A stretch of 64,000 nucleotides of DNA from Trichomonas vaginalis G3 (taxonomy: Eukaryota; Parabasalia; Trichomonadida; Trichomonadidae): NCBI RefSeq assembly GCF_026262505.1, contig NC_067203.1:7626001-7690000 (forward strand). Reading direction: 5' to 3'. The stretch's first letter is position 1. The number at the start of each line of letters is the position of its first letter. Shown here piece after piece: positions 41,789-50,431 of the stretch. The position numbers and the translations under genes were made by a program. Below the pieces are notes generated by a model. That model saw only the letters and a list, made by a program, of their open reading frames with translations. It searched no databases and was not told the DNA's origin.

Positions 41789-42138
41789 TATTCAAGCATT
41801 AACATTATTGAATAATAATCCTTTGAATCATAATCAATAATAATTGACCTTTCACCAGTTTCTATCGTTTGTTTTATTTCTTTTTGTTCCCCACTATCTG
41901 GATCGGTCATTGTAATTGTTTTTGTTATAGTATCAGCTTTATCTTTAACTTCAATCTTTTTTCCATCGGGATATTTAAACCAAAATTCCAAAAATTCGAT
42001 ATTGTCAATCTGTTCATATTTTAATCTATCAATTACATTTTTAATACCATCTGAAAATCTTATGAAATGGTCATTATATGGGTTTGATTGAACTAAATTT
42101 GAATGAAGTGAAATATAACCTGTTGATGAATATGACAT
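41785..42138 (-). CDS. Unrecognised small Polinton protein (117 aa)
   Basis: It lies opposite to its neighbours and overlaps the 3' end of the preceding gene by four bases. It is beta-prone, with a charged middle (DKADTITKTITMTDPDSGEQ) and a tyrosine-rich C-terminus. Nothing more can be said. Confidence 0.45.
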   Translation of the reverse strand: MSYSSTGYISLHSNLVQSNPYNDHFIRFSDGIKNVIDRLKYEQIDNIEFLEFWFKYPDGKKIEVKDKADTITKTITMTDPDSGEQKEIKQTIETGERSIIIDYDSKDYYSIMLMLEY

Positions 42139-42282
42139 TGACTCATATTTCTGAAAACACTAAAATTTATAACATGAATGAATTTCTTATTCGTTGAATT
42201 TATGAATTCTTGAGGTAATCTTATTCTAGTTTTATTTATCACTGGAAAATAACGCTTTACCATATTTTTAATCGTAATAAAA

Positions 42283-42993
42283 ATGTCAATTATCAATATT
42301 ATTTCGAATAATAGCTGTGAATTAAATTTAACAGTTAGCGGAATTTATAATGTTACTCTCGTTTCTGTGAGTGGTAAATTTAATCCCATTCTTTTAGACC
42401 CTTCAGATTATATATCATTTATTAAAGATGACCTTGAAAAAACGTATGATATGTATATAAATAATGTGATAGCGAAATGGGATATTAACACGATTTTAAG
42501 TTATTTAAATGAATCATTTATCGTATGGTATGAAGAAAATTTTAAATCAAAACCTGATAAACTTTTTGAACTTGATGAAATAAATAACCTTATTAAATTT
42601 CCGCTGAAAATTAAATTTTGTACTCCTCATCTTCGTTCATTGTTGGGGATATTAAATTTTGAAAAAGATGTTGGGGATGTTTTGTATTCTGACACCGGTT
42701 CCAATTTCATTTTAATCAAATGTGATAAAGTTAATACCCCAATGAGATTTTCACATCAAACATTAAACCCTAACTCTTACCCATCAATACAAAACATTTT
42801 ATCCATCAACTTAAACACATTTTCTTTATCATATCCGTTTCAATTATCCGGGAATTCATTTATTCTTCATTCAAAAGATTTATCAAATATTAAATTTAGA
42901 ATAACTGACCTATTTGATTGTGATTTAGAATTCATGAATGAAATATTATGGCAATTTCAAATAGAGAAAATAGCTGATGAGATAACAGATTAA
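42283..42993 (+). CDS. Candidate minor capsid (penton-like) protein of the Polinton (236 aa)
   Basis: Beta-rich with little charge clustering. The C-terminal segment LSNIKFRITDLFDCDLEFMN followed by a WQF-IEKI end resembles the last strands of jelly-roll minor capsid proteins of Polintons and virophages. Position between the capsid/ATPase block and the fibre-like gene fits. The identification rests on pattern and place, not on a diagnostic motif. Confidence 0.4.
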   Translation: MSIINIISNNSCELNLTVSGIYNVTLVSVSGKFNPILLDPSDYISFIKDDLEKTYDMYINNVIAKWDINTILSYLNESFIVWYEENFKSKPDKLFELDEINNLIKFPLKIKFCTPHLRSLLGILNFEKDVGDVLYSDTGSNFILIKCDKVNTPMRFSHQTLNPNSYPSIQNILSINLNTFSLSYPFQLSGNSFILHSKDLSNIKFRITDLFDCDLEFMNEILWQFQIEKIADEITD

Positions 42994-43017
42994 ATATTTA
43001 TTTTTAAATCATAATAA

Positions 43018-44073
43018 ATGATTAAACAACAGCAACCACAACAACTTAAGGCACAAAACACCCAGGTCCTTCAGACCATTACATACGCCATATATGCATA
43101 TAATTCAAAGACGGCAGAACAAACGCAAAGGTTGAAATATGGAGATTTGGAGATAGTATTGAAAAATGAACATTTCGAATTCGTTTGCAAAGGTGGTGCA
43201 GTGATATCAAATATAAAAGAAATTTTATTTATGAATTCTAAAATTAAAGGTATAACGGATGATATAACATCAATTCCACCAGAAGAACAGAGATATTACG
43301 CATTAAATGCATTTCCTAAAGTTTTGAAGATTGGAAGATTTAATTTAAATGAGGAATTCATAGAAGGTTTCCTAAACGACATAATGAAGAAAGCAGATAA
43401 GGAATATGTGGATAGTGAGTTAAATAAGAAGGCAAATTTGGTTTATGTTGATGAAAAAGATAATGAAATTAAAGAAAAGGTTGAATGGTATCATGAGTGG
43501 ACATTTGAGACTTTTAAAGTTAAAGCTGATACAGAATGGGTTTCAGGATGTTTAGACCTTAAAGCAGATAAAACATATGTTGATGAAAATTATGCAAAGA
43601 AGTCGGAAGTAAATGATGTGATTACAAGCATGAAAAATGAAATACTTCAAACATTATATCCTGTTGGTTCTATTTATACGTCAATGAACTCAACAAATCC
43701 AGCAAGTGTTTTAGGTTTTGGTACGTGGAAGCAGATTGTAGATAAATTCTTATACTGTGCTAGATATTCAAAGCAAACAGGAGGTTCGAAGAAAATTAAA
43801 GAAGCAAACCTTCCACCACACACTCATACAGGAACTACAAACTTTTCTGGTGACCATATCCACTCATTAAGAGACCACCCATTATACAACTCAGAATATG
43901 AAGCTGGCAATGATGTTTTATCTCCAGATTATAACCATTCAGCAAAAAAGACTTTTCGACCAACTGAACCAGGAGGAAATCATGTCCATACTTTCACAAC
44001 AAATCCAACAGGCTTGGGTAAAGATTATATGCCACCATTTGTGACTGTATTCGCATGGTACCGCGTTCAATAA
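43018..44073 (+). CDS. Tail-fibre/collar-like receptor-binding protein of the Polinton (351 aa)
   Basis: The N-terminal ~120 residues may anchor the protein. Residues ~120-210 carry KAD..YVD..L.KKA repeats typical of trimeric fibre coiled coils. Residues ~213-351 match the phage collar/gp10-C-terminal type: LYPVGSIYTSMNSTNPASVL, GFGTWKQIVDKFL, a His cluster (PPHTHTG, GDHIHSL, GNHVHTF), then the end YMPPFVTVFAWYRV. In phages this fold forms trimeric baseplate or fibre tips. Here it may decorate the particle vertex. The first residues share a QQLKAQNTQVLQTI segment with the integrase ORF of the same element. Confidence 0.75.
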   Translation: MIKQQQPQQLKAQNTQVLQTITYAIYAYNSKTAEQTQRLKYGDLEIVLKNEHFEFVCKGGAVISNIKEILFMNSKIKGITDDITSIPPEEQRYYALNAFPKVLKIGRFNLNEEFIEGFLNDIMKKADKEYVDSELNKKANLVYVDEKDNEIKEKVEWYHEWTFETFKVKADTEWVSGCLDLKADKTYVDENYAKKSEVNDVITSMKNEILQTLYPVGSIYTSMNSTNPASVLGFGTWKQIVDKFLYCARYSKQTGGSKKIKEANLPPHTHTGTTNFSGDHIHSLRDHPLYNSEYEAGNDVLSPDYNHSAKKTFRPTEPGGNHVHTFTTNPTGLGKDYMPPFVTVFAWYRVQ

Positions 44074-44187
44074 ACACACTTGAGCCTACTTTGCAGGCTT
44101 ACCGAATGAACTAAATATATTTTATGTCTGTAATTAATTAGGTAATGAAGTAATGGATGAACTGTAGAAATAATGTTTACGTTAAGT

Positions 44188-44215
44188 GACTCAAAGAGTC
44201 CGGAGACAAAGTCTC
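44188..44215. other. Pair of mini-hairpins
   Basis: GACTC-AAA-GAGTC (44188-44200) and GAGAC-AAA-GTCTC (44203-44215) follow each other between the fibre-like and KilA-N genes. The same type of mini-hairpin occurs three times in a row within the PolB region (52992-53044). Possible terminators or a tiny mobile palindrome. Confidence 0.6.
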
Positions 44216-44217
44216 AT

Positions 44218-44425
44218 GTTTACGTTAATGTTTACGTTAATGGTTTTTAGGTTATTCAATAATTAATTATTTTTGAATAACTGAGGGTGTCACTACGTCA
44301 CCATGTGTCACCAGGTTATTTAACTTCTCTGAAAAAATGAGACAACATGACATTTTGACAACAGTCCTGGAAATTTGATGCAGTCCAAAAATAAAGTTAG
44401 TTTTAAAATTATTTTTATTTTTTAT
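44218..44425 (+). promoter_or_regulatory. Shared control repeat (a), upstream of the KilA-N gene
   Basis: It contains GTTTACGTTAATG repeats, GGTTATTCAATAATTAATTA, a triple GTGTCAC/CGTCACC/GTGTCACC iteron block, a GACAACATGACATTTTGACA segment and a CAGTCCAAAAATAAAG tail. The same ~200-bp arrangement occurs inverted directly before the primase-helicase gene (47800-47999). Partial copies lie at 45180-45306, 45331-45433 and 48000-48108. Candidate operator or replication-origin iterons. Confidence 0.65.
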
Positions 44426-44444
44426 TTTGTATGTAAGAACAGAA

Positions 44445-45107
44445 ATGTCAGTCGAAGCAAAAACATTTACGAACAAATCTAATGGCGAAACATTCACAAA
44501 AGGCACTTATAACGGTATTGAAGTCTTACGTAGAGACAAGGATGGTTACATTAATGCAACAAATATGTGTCAGCAGTTTAGGAAAGACTTTAGAAAGTTG
44601 TTGGAAAATAAGTCCTGGGAAGAGTATTATAAGGCATTTTGTGAAGAATATAGCAACCGTCTGAATTCCGGCGGTTGCTTTTTATACAAAATTCATGCAG
44701 GAATTCCTGATGAAATCAAACAGGTTAGAGGAACGTATGTAGACCCAAGACTTATAAACTATATAGCAATGTGGGCTTCTCCAAAATATTGCATAGCAGT
44801 TGGAAAAATTATGGACTCCATAGACAAGAAAGTTCATGAGAAATTAGATGAAGAAGAACTCGAAGATACAGTAGAGAATGCTAAACATTTGTTTGAAGAA
44901 GAAGTTAGAAAAATGTGCGAAAAACAATTAGAACATGAACGTGAGTTATGTTATGGTTATAGAGATTCTCCATTCGAACTAGACCAATGGGAACAAGAAA
45001 ATTTAAAGAGAGAATTTAGAGAATATGAACTCGCTAAGATAGCATTAGAAGCTGCAGAAAAGAAGTTAAAAGCTTGGGGTCGTTTTGTACAAAAATATTG
45101 TGAGTAA
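44445..45107 (+). CDS. KilA-N domain protein of the Polinton (220 aa)
   Basis: A DNA-binding protein of the type common in large DNA viruses and phages. Residues ~25-130 form the KilA-N domain: DGYINATNMCQQFRKDF, then VRGTYVDPRLINYIAMWASP and IAVGKIMDSI. The C-terminal ~90 residues are a charged coiled coil (YELAKIALEAAEKKL). The second Met (44445) is preferred because the start motif region and a similar short spacing precede it. The gene is flanked on both sides by the shared control repeats, suggesting self-regulation and co-regulation with the primase-helicase. Confidence 0.8.
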   Translation: MSVEAKTFTNKSNGETFTKGTYNGIEVLRRDKDGYINATNMCQQFRKDFRKLLENKSWEEYYKAFCEEYSNRLNSGGCFLYKIHAGIPDEIKQVRGTYVDPRLINYIAMWASPKYCIAVGKIMDSIDKKVHEKLDEEELEDTVENAKHLFEEEVRKMCEKQLEHERELCYGYRDSPFELDQWEQENLKREFREYELAKIALEAAEKKLKAWGRFVQKYCE

Positions 45108-45179
45108 ATGAACCATTTATTTTTGTCATAAAGACGCAACGTGGCGGGGCATAGCCCATGACCAAAAATATATTTTATC

Positions 45180-45433
45180 GTTAATGTTTTTAGGTTATTC
45201 AATAATTAATTATTTTTGAAGAACTGAAGGTGTCACCACGTCACCATGTGTCACCAGATTAATTAACTTCTCTGAAAAAATGAGACAACATGACATTTTG
45301 ACAACAGGTACGAAAGGAGGAAGGCATTTATGAATTATTTTTGAAGAACTGAAGGTGTCACCACGTCACCATGTGTCACCAGGTTAATTAACTTCTTTTA
45401 AAAAGTGTGACAACATGACATTTAGACAACACA
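45180..45433 (+). repeat. Shared control repeats (b) and (c)
   Basis: Two successive copies (45180-45306 and 45331-45433) of the iteron-bearing block found upstream of the KilA-N gene, same orientation, located between KilA-N and the convergent primase-helicase gene. Confidence 0.7.
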
Positions 45434-45468
45434 GCAGGATTAATGCAAAAATAAATTCCAATCATACT

Positions 45469-47782
45469 TTATACTGCCTCATTTACAGGTATTTCATCAT
45501 CAGTAAATGAATCCTCATTATCGTTTGGTTCAACCTGTTTATATAATCCTTTCATTTCTTCTTTCAAAACATAACACCATGTTTGTTTACCATCTATTCT
45601 TCTCTGTTTCCTATCACATTTATCCTTAATGCTCATTTGAAAGTTTTTGTCTTTCATGTCTGATGGTTTGCAGAATAGAGCATTTTTACACGTCATACCC
45701 GCACACAATTCATCATAATGTGTATTTATCCATACATCTAAAGGATTTGTTGATAATTCAATTAAATCTTGTTTGGCTTCGGTCATCGGTATGATTCGTA
45801 CATTAAATGATGAAAGGTCGTAATTGATAAAATACGTCAGTAAATTATCATAAAATTCCTTTGTGCATGAATCCATTAAATTCTTGAAATAATCAAATTG
45901 ACCCTTAAATTTACCATTAACTCTTAAAACTACGTATCTTCTGTCTCCAACTTCAATTTTGACAGGGTAAACGTTATTAGTTACGAAAATGAAGTTTGCA
46001 ACGTTCTGAGCAGTTCTTCTGGGTTGATTCTTTTCATTAATTCTTATCTCATTATCCGTTATAATTGATTTCAAAGCGTTGAAGTTTGCGAGTCTGTCTT
46101 CACCAACATTCTTGAGTTCATTAAGTACAAGAAACATTTTATTTTCAACAACTGAATTGAAATTACCCGTTAGCTCACCTATTTCAGTAATGTTTTTACA
46201 TGAATAACCAGCGAGGAGTTCAGAAATAATGTCTGTAAATCTGTTTTTACCTGTTCCCTGAAGTCCTTTCAAAATAATTGCTGTTTCATTCTTGATTCCG
46301 GGATGTTGAATCATTGATGCAATCCAGCCGAGAAGGTATTTATACACTTCATCATTATTATCACAAATGGCTTCTTTAATGAAATCCATAAACATCTCAA
46401 TTTTTGAGTAATCAGGCTTTTCGAGAATGTTGTATTTATAACCTTGAAACGTTGAGAAAACTTCTGGAGAATCAGATTTAAAGCAAACACCCTTAACGGT
46501 TAATGAAGACAATTGATTTAATAGTACGTCCCATGCTGTTATGGTTTTACCTTCTTCTTTAAATAATTTAATCATTTTGAGTGACTCTTTCATGTTTGAT
46601 TGAAGAACGAATGATATTTGATTCATTTTGTCGTGTATGTTGTAATCTTTCTGAATGAAGTATTTGTTTCCACAATCTACAAAACGGATTACACGTGATA
46701 AATCCTCAATTACTTCAGAACTGTTTTATACTGATGATTTTCAGCCTTGCGTCTAATATCTGTTATCAAAAACGAGTCATCAAGTTTTATATCAAATGTT
46801 ATTTTTGGCTTACGTAATAAAGGTAAAACATATTCATCATAATATTCCTTTTGGTATAGTTTTAGAATCTTCACTAAAACAAATGGAGAAGTCATTAAAT
46901 GTGCATATTCTACTACGTGCTTTTTCAAAATTACTTTTTGCATTTTCTGTTAAATTGCAGAAGTTATAAACGTTATCGTATGCTTCATTAATCAAATGAT
47001 TAGGTAACGAATTAATAGCTTGAAACAGTGTGAATAATGTAACTTCTTTTTCTAAATTCATGTTTCCACCGTCATTATGTACTTCAAAATCACTGATACC
47101 ATCAACTATGCTTTTGAGCTAGTTTATCGTCAATGTTTACATCTTTGTTTTCATTCATGATAGTCTTTATTTCTTCGTTCTTTTGTTCAACTCTTACCTT
47201 AATATTCAAATCATTTAATATATCATTCACTGTTCTGGTTAATGTTGAATCATAACTTCCACGAATGAATGAGTATGTATTGATTGGTTCTGTTGCATTC
47301 TTGCGAACTCTTGAATCAGCCATAACCACTAAAGAACGTTTTGAATCATCCATAGAAGTCATTATGTCAATATCATAATCATTGCAGGAATAACATTTAA
47401 TCATTCTGTTCGAAACTGAATAGAAGAAATTAGTGTTGCAATAAATGTGAAGACCTCCTGAAGCGGTTTTAACGATAACATCTTTATCCGAAAGTTTTGA
47501 TAGAATGTCTTTTCTAACTGTTTCTTTAAGTTCATCATTGTACGATTTATTGATATCAACATCTATAATCGTTAAATTTGATATTTTATTTACTAATAAA
47601 GCCATACCAGTTTTCCTTCCTCTTCCTCCATCATGTTTGAGGTAGTTATGTAAATCAATCCTGTTTTCACCAATTCTTTCGTTGAGGGTTTTAGTTTCTG
47701 CCACAACTAATTCCTCAGCTAATGAATCAATAACTTTTTCATCAGAAACGATATAGTTGCTGTTGTTGTTTGTTGCTGTCAT
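45469..47782 (-). pseudogene. D5-like primase-helicase region of the Polinton (broken)
   Basis: Product type: archaeo-eukaryotic-type primase plus superfamily 3 helicase for DNA replication. The N-terminal part shows LTIIDVDINK (metal-binding acids) and TASGGLHIYCN (S-GG-H motif) of bifunctional primase-polymerases. The C-terminal part has Walker A LKGLQGTGKNRF, Walker B-like MFLVLNELKN and SF3 motif C-like NFIFVTNN. Such proteins are known in NCLDVs, phages and virophages, and are less expected beside PolB in a Polinton. Preceded by the shared control repeat. Broken in about two or three places. Confidence 0.75.
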
Positions 47783-47799
47783 TTATATAGGAATAAAAA

Positions 47800-48108
47800 A
47801 TAAAAACAATTTTAAAACTAACTTTATTTTTGGACTGCATCATATTTCCCCGACTGTTGTCAAAATGTTATGTTGTCTCATTTTTTCATAGAAGTTAAAT
47901 AACCTGGTGACATGGTGACATAGTGACACCTTCAGTTCTTCAAAAATAATTAATTATTGAATAACCTGAAACCATTAACGTAAACATTAACGTAAACATT
48001 TATTTCCCCGACTGTTGTCAAAATGTCATGTTGTCTCATTTTTTCAGAGAAGTTAAATAACCTGGTGACATGGTGACATAGTGACACCTTCAGTTCTTCA
48101 AAAATAAA
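47800..48108 (-). promoter_or_regulatory. Shared control repeats (d) and (e), upstream of the primase-helicase
   Basis: Copy (d), 47800-47999, mirrors the KilA-N upstream block over about 200 bp, down to the CTTTATTTTTGGACTG tail next to the start codon. Copy (e), 48000-48108, repeats the iteron part. On the minus strand the orientation relative to the gene is the same as for KilA-N. Confidence 0.65.
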
Positions 48109-48192
48109 TTTTCTTATCATTCAAATTAACTAAAGATGAACTTAATAAAATGATGATAAAATAACTGATAACAAAATTTTATTTTTATATAA

Positions 48193-48375
48193 ATGAATAC
48201 CCCACAAGCTCAAAATTTACCACGAATCATAACAAGGGAGGAAACGATAAAAATGATGCGAGAACTTGCTAAAAATAACAAACCACTAAAACTGAGAAAA
48301 TGTGGTTATGCAGTAATGATGGAAAGAAGAACCCAGAAGGGTTCGGGAAGAGGAATAAAAATTAAATTTGGATAG
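48193..48375 (+). CDS. Small basic Polinton protein (60 aa)
   Basis: A clear TTTTATTTTTATATAAATG start motif precedes the ATG, one of the best examples in the element. The product is Lys/Arg-rich, with a helical first half and a Gly/Lys C-terminus (GSGRGIKIKFG). It could bind nucleic acid. Unrecognised. Its end overlaps that of the next ORF on the other strand by 14 bases. Confidence 0.5.
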   Translation: MNTPQAQNLPRIITREETIKMMRELAKNNKPLKLRKCGYAVMMERRTQKGSGRGIKIKFG

Positions 48376-48682
48376 AGTTTAAAAATTCATCTTTATTAAA
48401 TTCATCTCTTCCAATCAATTTATTTATTCTATTAAATTCTCTTATTTTTGCTTCACTCAGTTTAAGGATTGAACGGTAAGTTTCTAACTTTTCAATTATT
48501 TCCTTCTTCTCTTTATCGTTTTCAATTACTTTAGTTTTATGGGCATCAACCCCACCGCATTGCGACTTCTTTTTGTAATAGCATATTTTTGATTTAATTC
48601 TGTTTAGTTTCTTTTTATATTCATCGTCTGGACTCTGAATCTTAATTAAATCAGGACTCTTGGCTGCTTTGTTGTCACTCAT
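48362..48682 (-). CDS. Small coiled-coil Polinton protein (106 aa)
   Basis: Charged helical protein with a KICYYKKKSQCGGVDAHKTK segment. Two Cys are present, but no complete zinc site. Unrecognised. The start is preceded by a TTTTTTTATTTCGTAAGAAATG version of the element's start motif. Confidence 0.45.
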   Translation of the reverse strand: MSDNKAAKSPDLIKIQSPDDEYKKKLNRIKSKICYYKKKSQCGGVDAHKTKVIENDKEKKEIIEKLETYRSILKLSEAKIREFNRINKLIGRDEFNKDEFLNSIQI

Positions 48683-48701
48683 TTCTTACGAAATAAAAAA
48701 A

Positions 48702-50256
48702 TTAAATATTATTTAAATATAATGGAGTAATAAAATAAATCGGAATTTCTATTAATTTATTGTTAACCTCAACTAATGCATTGCCGTTAATATATCTAAT
48801 AAATTCAGCTATTGTGTCAAATCTTCGTCTTCTTTTTGTCATTGATTTATTAGTTTTTCCATAATCGAGATGAATCAAAACTTTATCCCCTTGTTTAAAA
48901 TTCATGAGCCCCGAATTAATTTGTTCACGTTTAACATCATTCAACCTTTCCATTTGCTTTCTAATATATTCCCATTCTTTTGAAATATCATTTTTCATTT
49001 CCACTGGTTTCATGTTTATAGTTCTATGCCATGTATTATTAATAATATACTAACTGTTGTATGATGGAGTCATGATTTCCATCCCAGTATATCTGACCGT
49101 TAACCCCTAACGCATCTCTAAGAGTTCTCATTACCGCATCAACTATTTTATTATGAAACGTATATGGAGAGGATGAAAAGAAAAAATTAATTTGTGGGAA
49201 ATAATGAGCCATAGTTGCCTGAAATCCTTTATCACCATCACCCCTTATATTATCTACTCTTTCATGATCTAGTAAGTATTGAATAGCTCTTCTTGTTTCC
49301 TGTTCTGTTTTCCCTTTCACTGGAATGCAATATAAATATCTAGTGTTAATGTTAATGGCAAATAAATAAGTAACGTTTCCTTTTGAATATTCCAGATGAT
49401 CAATTTCGTATGAATATGGATATGGAGCAAATGAAGGGCGACTAAATTTTTCCTTTAACGGTTGAATTTTCGGGTCAATTGGTTTATTTAATATCTTGAA
49501 ATCCTTTTTAAAATCTTTTTGCTTCTTTAATGTTTGAAATGGATATAATAAAGTGAATGATGAAGGATTAACTGAAGGAGGAGGCGGTACTGTCGTTGGA
49601 GGTTTTGGTGTTGCAAGTGGTTTAATTTTATCTGCTTTGATTTTGGATGATGAAGTTTTGGAATTCATTCCCCCCTTCATTAATTCTGGATGTATTCTAT
49701 TCATTTGTTTTAAATATGCTGTATATAAAGGTTTGATATACTTTCCCGCTTCGAGTTTATGTTGAAGGATGAATTCCAAAAGTTGATCTTCATTTAAAAG
49801 TCGGGCTGAATATGGTTTAACTAATGAATCATAAATTAAAGCTTGTGCATCATTTATGGTCTGAAGAACCTGGGCGTTTTGTTCCTTTAGCTGTTGAACA
49901 TTTGCTACTTTAGACCTCGGCTTTGGCTTTTGCGGCTCAGGATTATATAATTTATATAATTCATCAATATCTTCTTCTGTTAATACTTTATTTTTGAAAT
50001 CTTTCAACTGTTTAAGTTGTGATTTAGTTTTTCCCTTTGTATATTCATTATTTTTAATTTTGTCTTTAATTTCAGAAATTATTTTATTATGATATTTCAA
50101 AATTTCATTTTTATAATATGGATAATAATATTCCATATCATCACCCGTTATATTGTTATTATGTTTTTGGAGATATGATTTTAAATCGTAATAATCAAGA
50201 AAATTTTGATTAAATACTAAATCATCAATTAAAATTTCTAAATCTACATTATCCAT
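48702..50256 (-). pseudogene. Polinton rve-type integrase region
   Basis: Product type: retroviral-like integrase that inserts the element with 6-bp duplications. The N-terminal ~250 residues are long, helical and linker-rich. The rve core follows (YEIDHLEYSKGN, NIRGDGDKGF, then a HNKIVDAVMRTLRDAL helix). Downstream in the region is an SH3-like segment (GDKVLIHLDYG ... YINGNALVEV), the usual integrase C-terminal module. The start carries TTTATTTTTATATAAATGG. The region is not one continuous frame and is listed as broken. Confidence 0.7.
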
Positions 50257-50431
50257 TTATATAAAAATAAAATCAATGTTTTAAGGGTGCCCACCTCTTT
50301 GAATCATAGTATCAAAACCATTATTTACATATTGAATCGCATTATTAACGGTTCCTTTTGTCTCTTCTGTGGCATTTTATTAAAAATAAAATTTTAAATT
50401 CATGACTCAACCCCTACGTTTTTAAATTGTA

